Source: Pseudothermotoga sp.
Lineage (GTDB): Bacteria > Thermotogota > Thermotogae > Thermotogales > DSM-5069
DNA length: 38,115 nt
Direction: 5' to 3'
NCBI GenBank assembly: GCA_003510135.1
Contig: DOKY01000019.1
Coordinates: 76,037 to 114,151 of the forward strand
Of this stretch, positions 29,435 through 37,545 are shown one piece after another (positions within the stretch are counted from its first letter, which is position 1; every line of letters starts with the position of its first letter). The position numbers were made by a program, and so were the translations under genes. The notes beneath the pieces were generated by a model. It worked only from the letters and a program-made list of their open reading frames with translations, was not told the origin of the DNA and ran no database searches.

Positions 29435-31792
29435 ATGAAGTTCTCTGAACTGTTCCTCTCGATCTTCAGAAGAAGATTGCTCTTGATAGCTATCTTCGTG
29501 GTGGTCGCAGTTGTCGCGGCGATTTTTTTGTGGAGGTTCTTTGCAAGCAGGAACGTCGTGCTGAGCGGGACAAGAGAGGAAGCTTCAGTTCCCCTGTCTA
29601 TCGTTGCACCGGATGGTACGTACGGCGTTAGGAAGAGTTTCGTCGTGAAACGCATTCCGAGAGAGACTCTGCCGCAGACAATCTCGAGCGTGTTTGTTGG
29701 TGATCTCTATGATGTGTCTCCCTCGGACGGCGTTGACGAGTTTGCGATGAGACCCATCAGGATCGTCTACAGGCTACCAAGAGACCTCTATCTCGGTGCA
29801 GATTATGCCAACGTGAGACTGGCCTACGTTCCAGATCCCGGCCAGCCCATCTACAGGGTCTTCGGTGGGGCGTCAATGGGCGTTGATGAAAAGGGGCCAT
29901 ACGTTGAGGCACAGGCATTCCACACATCGATGATCGGTTTAATCGCGGACGTTCCAGAGAAACAGAAGCTCGGCCTCCAGTTGTTGATCGAGAGATCAAA
30001 AAGCACAGAACCTGTTCTTCTGCTCGTGCCAGATATGGACAGAGGCTTCCTTGGTTTTGTGAATTCCTCTCACGATTCGGCGAACTTCTGGATCGAACTC
30101 TTTCCAAACAGAACAATCATGTACTACGACTATCCCATTGCGGGTACACGTTCAGTTTCGTACATGAACTCCTTTCGCAGTTTTGCGCAGACCAGAATGC
30201 CGAGTTATTTGCTTTTCGAAGCGGAAAAACTCGCTATGGAACTGGTGAGACTTGGAAACTTTGACTTCGATATCGTCGCGCACGGCGTCGGAGCCATCAT
30301 AGCAAGGCTCGCGGTGGAACTGCATCCGGAGGTCAAGAACGTTCGAAGTTTGGTTCTCGTGAGTCCGCCCAATAGAGGGACCAATGTCGTTAATCCCCTC
30401 TACTATGGTACGTTGCTCTACAGAAAAGACTCTCAGGTTGTGGCGAGCAACTTCGGTGTCGATCGTTTCATGGTGGATGCGATGAAATCTCATCTGCTGT
30501 ACTATCTCGAAGCGCTCGGTCCCATTTACGGAGAGATCCTCACCGGTTCGGAACTGTTGAAGAAACTCGACGGGACTGCGAGAAAAGATGTGAGGTACCT
30601 CGTCGCGGTGGGAAACTCGCCTCCGGCCTCGATTGATGTTGGAGGAACCCAGCTTGAAGTGTTCTATCCCGAGCTGGTTGCTGGCAAAGGCGATGGTGTG
30701 GTGAGTCACAATAGCGCCTTTTTAGAAGGAACACAGAAACTCGTTCTGAAAGGTTCTTTCTTTGATTGTTACCTCGATCCGGTTTTTCACGATACATTGA
30801 AGAAGTTTCTCGCAGAAACGCGTATCGAGGTTCCAGAGTACACCGAGGAAACCTACCCGGAAAGATCTCCTCAGGCTCAGCAAACAGAAAGAATAGTTAA
30901 ACAGGAGCAGACTGCTCAGTCAACCACGGCCCAAGCCAAGAAAGAAGAGACCGTTCAAAGGCGTGTCACTCTACCAGGCAGGTTTGAACGCTCGGAACTT
31001 TTCACGAAGATCGAAACGCTGAACCTGGGCAACGTTTCAAGCGTTCATTTTGCTGCGGGAAGGCTCTTCTACGTGCTCAGCGATGGTCTCTACAGCGAAG
31101 GAAAAAGGGTGAAGTCCGGCACGATTCGCTATGTACACTCGTTCAAAACGGGTTTGGGCTTCGTTTCGAACGAGAGTGCGTATTTCTTTGACGGAAGCAG
31201 GATGCTGGAACTTGCGAAGATAAACACAGCGAACACAGAGGATGTTTTGGTCACTGAGAATGGTGTGTTTGCGCTGCTGAGGGTGAAGGAGGGTCTGGTC
31301 CTTGCACGATGGGAGAATGGCTGGAAAGTGGTTCAAAGTGTCTCAGGAGTCTATGGAAGGTTCATGGGAGGTCCTTCGACTCTGTTGATGACCAACAAAG
31401 AGATTTACGAGTTCTCCGGTGAGAAACTGAGGAAACTGCTCGATGCATCGAGGCTGAAGATCGAGGGAAGGTCAATCGATTTCACAAGCTGTTTGCTGGT
31501 GTCGGATCTGTTGCTTGTGGGGTTGAGAAGCTACAGCTTGCTCGTCTACGATCTCAAGAATGGAACATATGTTTGGGGTACAGAAGGATGGATCGATCCG
31601 AAGCGATTCTTTCTTCTGGACAATGCGGTGCTGATATGTGGTACCACGAGTCTGTTCGTGTTTGATCTTTCCAAGCTCACTTTGAGATCGACCTATCATT
31701 CTTTTCCGAATGCGGTGGAAGATATCGCGGTTGGAGCTAACAAGATCTATGTTCTTTCGCAATCGCGTGTGGAGGTGTATAAATTGAAGTGA
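29435..31792 (+). CDS. Membrane-anchored lipase-like alpha/beta hydrolase with C-terminal beta-propeller-like region
   Basis: A 785-residue protein. One N-terminal membrane helix (residues about 15-36, LLIAIFVVVAVVAAIFLW) suggests an outward-facing body. The middle, about 200-460, resembles a triacylglycerol lipase fold: VLLLVPDMDRGFLGF, then FDFDIVAHGVGAIIARLAVE, VLVSPPNRGTNVVNPL and GDGVVSHNSA. In active lipases the nucleophile elbow reads GHSxG; here it is AHGVGA, so the serine is replaced by glycine at about 284. A low-complexity Gln/Thr/Glu linker (about 475-515) leads to a C-terminal 265-residue part of repeating strands (LFYVLSDGLYSEGK, VFALLRVKEGL), like a beta-propeller. Hydrolysis by the usual mechanism is not expected. 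ATG 29435 is four bases after the prenyl synthase stop. Confidence 0.75.
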   Translation: MKFSELFLSIFRRRLLLIAIFVVVAVVAAIFLWRFFASRNVVLSGTREEASVPLSIVAPDGTYGVRKSFVVKRIPRETLPQTISSVFVGDLYDVSPSDGVDEFAMRPIRIVYRLPRDLYLGADYANVRLAYVPDPGQPIYRVFGGASMGVDEKGPYVEAQAFHTSMIGLIADVPEKQKLGLQLLIERSKSTEPVLLLVPDMDRGFLGFVNSSHDSANFWIELFPNRTIMYYDYPIAGTRSVSYMNSFRSFAQTRMPSYLLFEAEKLAMELVRLGNFDFDIVAHGVGAIIARLAVELHPEVKNVRSLVLVSPPNRGTNVVNPLYYGTLLYRKDSQVVASNFGVDRFMVDAMKSHLLYYLEALGPIYGEILTGSELLKKLDGTARKDVRYLVAVGNSPPASIDVGGTQLEVFYPELVAGKGDGVVSHNSAFLEGTQKLVLKGSFFDCYLDPVFHDTLKKFLAETRIEVPEYTEETYPERSPQAQQTERIVKQEQTAQSTTAQAKKEETVQRRVTLPGRFERSELFTKIETLNLGNVSSVHFAAGRLFYVLSDGLYSEGKRVKSGTIRYVHSFKTGLGFVSNESAYFFDGSRMLELAKINTANTEDVLVTENGVFALLRVKEGLVLARWENGWKVVQSVSGVYGRFMGGPSTLLMTNKEIYEFSGEKLRKLLDASRLKIEGRSIDFTSCLLVSDLLLVGLRSYSLLVYDLKNGTYVWGTEGWIDPKRFFLLDNAVLICGTTSLFVFDLSKLTLRSTYHSFPNAVEDIAVGANKIYVLSQSRVEVYKLK

Positions 31793-31802
31793 GGGATGGC
31801 TG

Positions 31803-32642
31803 ATGAGGTACATGGTGGTTCTGCTGGTTTTGCTTTCGATCCTGAGCTTTTCGAACGCTTTAGAATACTACAATTCTGCCCTGAATGCCTACACTCAAGG
31901 TGATTATAAGCGAGCCCTGGAGTGGTTCGAGACAGCGTTGAAGCTGGAGCCGAGAATAGAATCGTACGATCCTCTGGTGAAACTGCGGATGGGCGTATGT
32001 GCATTCATGATCAAAGATTATGCGAAAGCCAAAGCTTACCTGGAACCGTACGAGTCAAGCAACGCCGTGGCAGCAAGCATACTGAAAGCGATACGCGAAG
32101 GCTCAAAAGCCAGTGAAGAATGGCTCGAGTGGTTGAGATCGAGGATTCCAGCCCCAACTTCCACACAGACTCAAGCTTCAAGAAAGAACACGCCTCTGTT
32201 CCTCATCACCGGGGTGTTCATCATCAGTTTCGCCGCAACGTTCCTGCTTTTGAGAGTGATGAAGGGGATGAAGAAAATCAGCACTGAAGAAGCAGGAGAA
32301 CTCACACCGGAAGAAAGACTCGAACGCCAGCTGCAGAGCATCGACGTGGTTTCGAAAGATCTGGAGCAGGGTAAGAGAGTCATTGATTTTGAGGCGGACG
32401 AAGAACTGCAGAAGCTCGAGGCTCAGATCGAGAACATAGTTCAAGAAATAATTTCCAAGGAAGGAGAGAGGAAGGAGTCAGAAACCTTGGTTGGGGAAGA
32501 TCCGTTCTCTGTGCTAACGAAGATGGAGGAAAAGGAACAGTACAGCGAGGAAGACGCCAAGCTTCTGTCTCAAATCATGCAGCAGCTGGTCAATACCCCG
32601 GAAGATAACACAAACGAGTCGGGCGAACAGGATCGATCTTGA
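31803..32642 (+). CDS. TPR-repeat membrane protein
   Basis: A 279-residue protein with a signal peptide (MRYMVVLLVLLSILSFSNA), one or two tetratricopeptide repeats (ALNAYTQGDYKRALEWFETA, MIKDYAKAKAYLEPYE), a threonine/proline-rich spacer, one membrane helix (FLITGVFIISFAATFLLLRV, about 131-152) and an acidic, charged cytoplasmic tail of about 120 residues. The topology would place the TPRs outside. It starts 10 bases after the lipase-like gene, and the two probably work together at the membrane (inference). Its last 53 bases overlap the convergent MreC-like gene. Confidence 0.8.
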   Translation: MRYMVVLLVLLSILSFSNALEYYNSALNAYTQGDYKRALEWFETALKLEPRIESYDPLVKLRMGVCAFMIKDYAKAKAYLEPYESSNAVAASILKAIREGSKASEEWLEWLRSRIPAPTSTQTQASRKNTPLFLITGVFIISFAATFLLLRVMKGMKKISTEEAGELTPEERLERQLQSIDVVSKDLEQGKRVIDFEADEELQKLEAQIENIVQEIISKEGERKESETLVGEDPFSVLTKMEEKEQYSEEDAKLLSQIMQQLVNTPEDNTNESGEQDRS

Positions 32643-33252
32643 CCAGGAAAAAGTCTCCCTGTCTGCCGACGACTGTCCCGAGCCTGTCGCAGTTCATCTC
32701 TCTCAGAAGTTTCCCATTCGTGAAGTTCTCAGAAATTCTCACCGTGAAACCCGTTACGTCCACGTCTTCGTAGATCTTCAATCTCGTTCCACCCGAGATT
32801 TCGCCTTCTATCCTCACCTGGCTCGATTCGACACTCACCTGCATCGAGAACAAAGCAGAATCCCACGGCTCGATCCAGCACATATGGTCACTCACGTATC
32901 GAACGATCCCGACGAAACGATTGTTTGTCGCATCGATCGCAATGTCGCCGACTTTCGCCCGTCCCGTTGCGATCAAATAATTTTGACGAAAGCCAAGAAC
33001 GGTGTTCGACCGCTCGAAGGTGACATCGTTGATCTTTACGACAGTCTGTTGCTCACCGGCATTGAAAACGAGCATGACCGCTTCACCAAACTTGTGAAGC
33101 GTGTACCTCAAAACGTTCGCAGGGTAAACGATGGTGTGAACGAAGCGGAAGAGAAACTTCACCGGCTTCGCCTGGAAAACAGCGTTCAAAGCAAAAATAG
33201 TTGAGAAGATCAACAAATAGGCGATGAAAAGGTTCACTTGACGACTAGTCAT
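32590..33252 (-). CDS. mreC: MreC-like cell-shape protein
   Basis: A 220-residue protein encoded directly after mreB, sharing one base (TGATG). It has an N-terminal membrane helix (LFIAYLLIFSTIFALNAVF), a helical stretch, and then two beta-rich segments containing NYLIATGRAKVGDIAIDATN, FVGIVRYVSDHMCWIEPW and LGTVVGRQGDFFLVKID. This order matches MreC, in which two small beta-barrels follow a coiled coil, though MreC is usually 250-300 residues and the sequence is weakly conserved. Position is the main evidence. It would link MreB filaments to cell-wall enzymes. Confidence 0.7.
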   Translation of the reverse strand: MTSRQVNLFIAYLLIFSTIFALNAVFQAKPVKFLFRFVHTIVYPANVLRYTLHKFGEAVMLVFNAGEQQTVVKINDVTFERSNTVLGFRQNYLIATGRAKVGDIAIDATNNRFVGIVRYVSDHMCWIEPWDSALFSMQVSVESSQVRIEGEISGGTRLKIYEDVDVTGFTVRISENFTNGKLLREMNCDRLGTVVGRQGDFFLVKIDPVRPTRLCYLPGY

Positions 33253-34262
33253 CAGTCTACCTGCTGGAGCTTCTTCAGAATGTCGACTTTCTCGAGAACT
33301 TTGCCCGCACCGATCGCGACACTGGTCATTGGATCCTCGGCTCTGACCACTTTGATTCCGGTCTCTTTCTCGATCAGCTTATCCAATCCTCTGGTGAGCG
33401 AACCGCCCCCGCTCGTAACTATGCCCCTCTCGACGATGTCTGTGACCAGTTCGGGTGGAGTTTTCTCGAGCGTTGCTTTGATCGCGTCGATGATGGAGTT
33501 CACAGGCAACATTAGGGCCTCCCTGACCTCCCCACCTCTTATGCTGATCTTCCGGGGCAACCCCGTCGACAGATCTATACCAGTAACGATCGTTTCCAGA
33601 TCATCGTACTCAGGAGATGGAAAGACGTTGCCTATTTCTATCTTTATCCTTTCACCTGTTCTTTCGCCGATGGCTACCCGGTACGTCTCACGAACGTACT
33701 GAACAATCGCCTCGTCCATCTCGTCGCCGGCTAACCTTATCGATTCCCAGACCACGATGCTGCCGAGGGATATGACGGCAACTTCTGTCGTTCCACCACC
33801 GATGTCGACGATCATGTTCCCGTTGGGTTCTTCGACATCGAGCCCGAGTCCGATCGCGCTCGCCATAGGTTCTTCTATCAAAAACACTCTGGCTGCGCCT
33901 GCCTCCAGGCCCGCTTCCAGTATCGCCCTCTTTTCAACGTCGGTGATGCCTATGGGGACACCTATGACGACCCTGGGCTTGAAGAAGGAGATGGATGATC
34001 TGGTCTTTCCTATGAAGTATTTGAGCATCGCGAGTGCCACATCGTAGTCGGCTATCACTCCATCCCTCAGGGGTCTGACGGCGACGATCGAAGCGGGCGT
34101 CTTTCCAAGCATCATTTTCGCTTCAAGACCGACTTTGATGACTTCACCGGTATCTGCGTTCATCGCCACGACTGAAGGTTCGTTTATAACGATGCCCTTG
34201 CCCTTCGCATACACGAGCGTGTTCGCGGTACCAAGGTCTATTCCGAGATCTCTTCTCACCAC
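33252..34262 (-). CDS. mreB: Rod-shape-determining actin-like protein MreB
   Basis: A 336-residue cytoskeletal ATPase forming membrane-associated filaments that guide cell-wall synthesis. Seen are phosphate-1 loop DLGIDLGTANTLVY, IVAVRPLRDGVIADYDVA, PRVVIGVPIGITDVEKRA, phosphate-2 loop NMIVDIGGGTTEVAVISL, GDEMDEAIVQYVRETY and the adenosine motif IVTSGGGSLTRGLDKL. Two GTG codons open the frame (34262 and 34259) behind GGGACGG. It is the first gene of an mreB-mreC pair; no mreD is visible. Confidence 0.97.
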   Translation of the reverse strand: MVRRDLGIDLGTANTLVYAKGKGIVINEPSVVAMNADTGEVIKVGLEAKMMLGKTPASIVAVRPLRDGVIADYDVALAMLKYFIGKTRSSISFFKPRVVIGVPIGITDVEKRAILEAGLEAGAARVFLIEEPMASAIGLGLDVEEPNGNMIVDIGGGTTEVAVISLGSIVVWESIRLAGDEMDEAIVQYVRETYRVAIGERTGERIKIEIGNVFPSPEYDDLETIVTGIDLSTGLPRKISIRGGEVREALMLPVNSIIDAIKATLEKTPPELVTDIVERGIVTSGGGSLTRGLDKLIEKETGIKVVRAEDPMTSVAIGAGKVLEKVDILKKLQQVD

Positions 34263-34309
34263 AACACACCGTCCCTTTTGTTGCGCTAAAATGATTTTAT
34301 CACGATGTT

Positions 34310-34510
34310 TCAGGCAAAGTACGCGGCGAGAAAGGAGAGCCCGTACAGAACGGCTGTTATCAACAAAGCTTTCCAGCCTCTCCTGTTGTGACCCTTCATT
34401 TTCTCGTCCTCTTTGTTTTTCATGGCCTTCAAGCCAAGTTCGAAGCTTATTATGGCAAACAGTAAGACGATGGAGCCAGCGTAGAACAGGATGTTGGAAA
34501 ATGTTCTCAA
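34310..34510 (-). CDS. Small two-helix membrane protein
   Basis: A 66-residue protein with two hydrophobic helices, ILFYAGSIVLLFAIISFELG and KALLITAVLYGLSFLAAYFA, separated by a short charged loop. TTG 34510 follows GGGGAGTG at normal spacing, and the gene lies between the YitT-like gene (13 bases upstream) and mreB (47 bases downstream) on the same strand. No family recognised. The good ribosome-binding site and operon position support it being real. Confidence 0.65.
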   Translation of the reverse strand: MRTFSNILFYAGSIVLLFAIISFELGLKAMKNKEDEKMKGHNRRGWKALLITAVLYGLSFLAAYFA

Positions 34511-34523
34511 GTTTTCACTCCCC

Positions 34524-35381
34524 TCAGAACACGTTCCCTATGTTCTGGAAACCTTCGCCGATCACATGTCGAGCCTCGCTTATTATTATGAACGCGTTCT
34601 TATCTAGCCTTCGGATGAAGGATACAAGTTCTCCAAGTTCCCTCCTTCTCAGAGCTATGAGCAGTATCTTCCTGTTCTTACCGGTGTAGGCACCTTTAGC
34701 TTCCATGTACGTCGCGCCCCTGTGCAGTTCGTTCAAAACAAAATTGGCGATTTTCTGATGTTTTTCTGAGATTACCAGCACCTGCGCTGAAGACTCGATG
34801 CCCTTCAGGACAAAGTCTATCATCATTCCGTTCACCATTATAGCGAGGATGGCGTACATACCGAGTTTGGAACCCATGACCGCACCTGCAAGCACTGCTA
34901 CAACCAAATCGACAATCAGCAGTGTGGTACCCATCGGTGCAGCAAAGAATCTGTTGAAGATGCGTGCGATGATGTCAGTGCCGCCGGTGGAAGCATTCTG
35001 TGTGAAAGTGAGCGCCATGCCAACGGCGGTGATGATGTCTCCGAAAAGAACAGCGATGATCAAATCTTCTGTGTACCTTGGGATCGGAACTATCCTGTCG
35101 AAGAAATCTATCATGAAGTTGAGAAGAAAAGTGCAGTATATAGTTTTCACGCTGAAGTCTCTGCCCATGGTGATGAAACCAATAAGAAATAGCACGACAT
35201 TTATGATGTACATCCAGACGCCCACAGGAAGCCTCACAAGCCTGTTCAAAACAATCGCAAGACCACTCGCACCGCCTGCGGCAATGAAGTTTGGGATCAA
35301 GAACGAAACGACTCCAACGGCAGTGATGACCACACCGATGGTGGCCAGCACGTACTCTTTTACGATGTACTTTTTGCTCAC
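34524..35381 (-). CDS. YitT-family membrane protein (DUF161/DUF2179)
   Basis: A 285-residue protein with five or six membrane helices: EYVLATIGVVITAVGVVSFL, GVWMYIINVVLFLIGFITMG, the helix containing IIAVLFGDIITAVGMALTF and others. The repeated glycine-rich element FIAAGGASGLAIVLNRL and TGGTDIIARIFNRF is the YitT/DUF161 signature. The C-terminal 80 residues are a DUF2179 ferredoxin-like domain (VLVISEKHQKIANFVLNEL, GKNRKILLIALRRREL). Function is not established; family members are sometimes linked to uptake or efflux. GTG 35381 has GGAGGTG upstream; starts further upstream lack a site. Confidence 0.88.
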   Translation of the reverse strand: MSKKYIVKEYVLATIGVVITAVGVVSFLIPNFIAAGGASGLAIVLNRLVRLPVGVWMYIINVVLFLIGFITMGRDFSVKTIYCTFLLNFMIDFFDRIVPIPRYTEDLIIAVLFGDIITAVGMALTFTQNASTGGTDIIARIFNRFFAAPMGTTLLIVDLVVAVLAGAVMGSKLGMYAILAIMVNGMMIDFVLKGIESSAQVLVISEKHQKIANFVLNELHRGATYMEAKGAYTGKNRKILLIALRRRELGELVSFIRRLDKNAFIIISEARHVIGEGFQNIGNVF

Positions 35382-35521
35382 GTTCTCACCTCCACATTGA
35401 ACAAATTTTACCATTGAATCGATAGTTTTCGTGAGAAAATGGGGCTATCTGGGGTATATTTCGAAATAGTTGTCCTTAGTCACGAATATTTAGCGATAAA
35501 GCCGATAAATCACCTCTTGAT

Positions 35522-35550
35522 TTGTAAACCAAAGTGGTGTATTCTATAAT
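35522..35550 (+). promoter_or_regulatory. Housekeeping promoter of groES-groEL
   Basis: TTGTAA (35522-35527), a 17-base spacer and TATAAT (35545-35550) form a textbook sigma-A promoter. The last base of the -10 element is the first base of the CIRCE operator, so HrcA binding would block transcription start directly. Confidence 0.9.
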
Positions 35551-35576
35551 TAGCACTCAATGACATTGAGTGATAA
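35550..35576 (+). promoter_or_regulatory. CIRCE (HrcA operator) of groES-groEL
   Basis: TTAGCACTC, a 9-base spacer and GAGTGATAA occupy 35550-35576. Only one base of the right arm differs from the consensus GAGTGCTAA. Placement at the start of the transcript is typical for HrcA repression and for release on heat shock. Confidence 0.93.
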
Positions 35577-35598
35577 AATTTGAAAGGAGGTCGTGCCC

Positions 35599-35868
35599 AT
35601 GAAGGTTGTACCGCTCGGTGAAAGACTCTTGATCAAGCCCATCAAGGAGGAAAAGAAAACTGAAGGTGGGATTGTTCTACCCGATTCGGCGAAGGAGAAG
35701 CCCATGAAAGCTGAAGTCATTGCAGTCGGAGAAAAGGTTGAAAACATCGATGTGAAACCTGGTGATAAGGTCATCTACTCCAAGTACGCGGGTACGGAGA
35801 TCAAGATTGACGATGTTGACTACATCATAATTGATGCCAATGATATTCTGGCGAAAATCGAAGGCTGA
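35599..35868 (+). CDS. groES: Co-chaperonin GroES
   Basis: An 89-residue subunit of the heptameric lid of the GroEL chamber. VVPLGERLLIKPIKEEKKTE, GGIVLPDSAKEKP with the mobile loop, and DKVIYSKYAGTEIKIDD are typical. ATG 35599 is eight bases after AAAGGAGG; GTG 35593 is only two bases away and unlikely. groEL follows 15 bases after the stop. Confidence 0.97.
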   Translation: MKVVPLGERLLIKPIKEEKKTEGGIVLPDSAKEKPMKAEVIAVGEKVENIDVKPGDKVIYSKYAGTEIKIDDVDYIIIDANDILAKIEG

Positions 35869-35883
35869 GAGGAGGGAGGAACC

Positions 35884-37500
35884 ATGCCCAAACTGTTGAA
35901 GTTCAATGAAGAAGCTCGCAGAGCGCTTGAAAGAGGAGTTAACAAGGTTGCGGACGCTGTCAGGATCACGCTTGGACCAAAGGGCAGGAATGTCGTGATC
36001 GAAAAGAGCTGGGGTTCTCCGACCATCACAAACGACGGAGTCTCGATTGCCAAGGAGATAGAACTTGAGGACAAGTTCGAAAATTTGGGAGCACAGCTTG
36101 TTAAAGAAGTCGCTTCTAAGACCAACGACGTCGCTGGTGACGGTACGACCACTGCTACGGTGCTCGCACAGGCGATGATCAAGGAAGGTTTGAAGAACGT
36201 TGCAGCCGGAGCCAACCCGCTACTTCTCAAGCGTGGTATCGACAAGGCCACCGAAGCGGTTGCCAAGTTCATCAAAGATAACGCGAAGAAGCTCTCCGGG
36301 AGAGAAGACATAGCGCACGTTGCGTCGATAAGTGCTAACAATCCGGAGGTCGGCGAACTGATCGCCGAGGCCATGGACAAAGTGGGAGAAGATGGAGTCA
36401 TCACCGTTGAGGATTCCAAGACACTCGAAACATACGTTGAGTTCACAGAAGGTATGCAGTTCGACAGGGGCTACATATCACCTTACTTCGTCACCGATGC
36501 GGAAAAGATGGAAGTCGAACTGAAGGAACCGTTCATACTCATCACCGACAAGAAACTCAGCGCCGTGAGACCGTTGATACCGATCCTGGAAAAGGTTGCC
36601 CAGACAGGTAAACCCATCCTCGTCATCGCAGAAGACGTCGAAGGCGAGGCGTTGACGACGCTGGTTTTGAACAAACTCAAGGGCACACTCATGGCCTGCG
36701 CTGTCAAGGCACCTGGTTTCGGTGACAGGAGAAAGGCCATGCTGCAGGACATCGCCATACTGACCGGCGGAACTGTCATAAGCGATGAGCTCGGCATAAA
36801 CCTTGAGGATGTCACGCTTGAGGATCTCGGCAGGGCTGATCTGGTAAGGGTCAAGAAGGACGACACGATCATCATCGGTGGCAAGGGTAAGCCTGAGGAG
36901 ATCAAGAAGAGGATCGCACAGATCAAATCTCAGATCGAGCAGACGACATCGGAATATGAGAAAGAAACGTTGCAGGAAAGGATGGCAAAACTCGCCGGTG
37001 GAGTCGCCGTGATAAAGGTTGGAGCAGCAACGGAGACCGAACTGAAGGAGAAGAAACACAGGATTGAAGATGCTTTGAGCGCAACAAGGGCTGCCGTCGA
37101 GGAAGGCATCGTTCCGGGTGGTGGAGTGACACTGTTGAGGGCCAGGAAAGTTGTCGAGGAAGTCATGAACAAGCTCGATGGTGACGAGAAGGTAGGGGCT
37201 TCAATAGTGTACAAAGCTCTCGAGGCACCCGTCAGGCAGATTGCTGAGAACGCCGGTTACGATGGTGCAGTTATCGTGGAGCGCATTCTGAACTCGGAAG
37301 ACTTCAGCTATGGTTTCGATGCACTCAAAGGCGAATACATCGACATGTTCAAAGCTGGAATCATAGACCCGGCGAAGGTCACAAGGAGCGCACTACAGAA
37401 CGCCGCATCGATCGCGGGCATGTTGCTGACAACGGAAGTGCTCGTTGTCGAGAAACCCGAGGAGAAGAAAGAAACACCACCGATGCCGCCAGAATACTGA
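35884..37500 (+). CDS. groEL: Chaperonin GroEL
   Basis: A 538-residue protein of the tetradecameric folding chamber, working with GroES and ATP. The start KLLKFNEEARRALERGVNKV, the ATP-site segment NDVAGDGTTTATVLAQAM, the apical FDRGYISPYFVTDAEKMEVE and GGVAVIKVGAATETELKEKK are all clear. The C-terminus ends PPMPPEY and lacks the repeated Gly-Gly-Met tail of E. coli GroEL. GAGAGGAGGGAG precedes ATG 35884. It is controlled through the CIRCE element and terminates at a strong hairpin. Confidence 0.98.
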   Translation: MPKLLKFNEEARRALERGVNKVADAVRITLGPKGRNVVIEKSWGSPTITNDGVSIAKEIELEDKFENLGAQLVKEVASKTNDVAGDGTTTATVLAQAMIKEGLKNVAAGANPLLLKRGIDKATEAVAKFIKDNAKKLSGREDIAHVASISANNPEVGELIAEAMDKVGEDGVITVEDSKTLETYVEFTEGMQFDRGYISPYFVTDAEKMEVELKEPFILITDKKLSAVRPLIPILEKVAQTGKPILVIAEDVEGEALTTLVLNKLKGTLMACAVKAPGFGDRRKAMLQDIAILTGGTVISDELGINLEDVTLEDLGRADLVRVKKDDTIIIGGKGKPEEIKKRIAQIKSQIEQTTSEYEKETLQERMAKLAGGVAVIKVGAATETELKEKKHRIEDALSATRAAVEEGIVPGGGVTLLRARKVVEEVMNKLDGDEKVGASIVYKALEAPVRQIAENAGYDGAVIVERILNSEDFSYGFDALKGEYIDMFKAGIIDPAKVTRSALQNAASIAGMLLTTEVLVVEKPEEKKETPPMPPEY

Positions 37501-37513
37501 TCTATGGACACGA

Positions 37514-37545
37514 AGAGGAGGGCCACCCCGCCCTCCTCTTTTTTT
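37514..37545. terminator. Rho-independent terminator after groEL
   Basis: AGAGGAGGGC (37514-37523) and GCCCTCCTCT (37530-37539) form a perfect 10-bp stem with a CACCCC loop, followed by T residues to 37545. The stop codon of the convergent DUF429 relic lies at its right edge. Confidence 0.95.
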
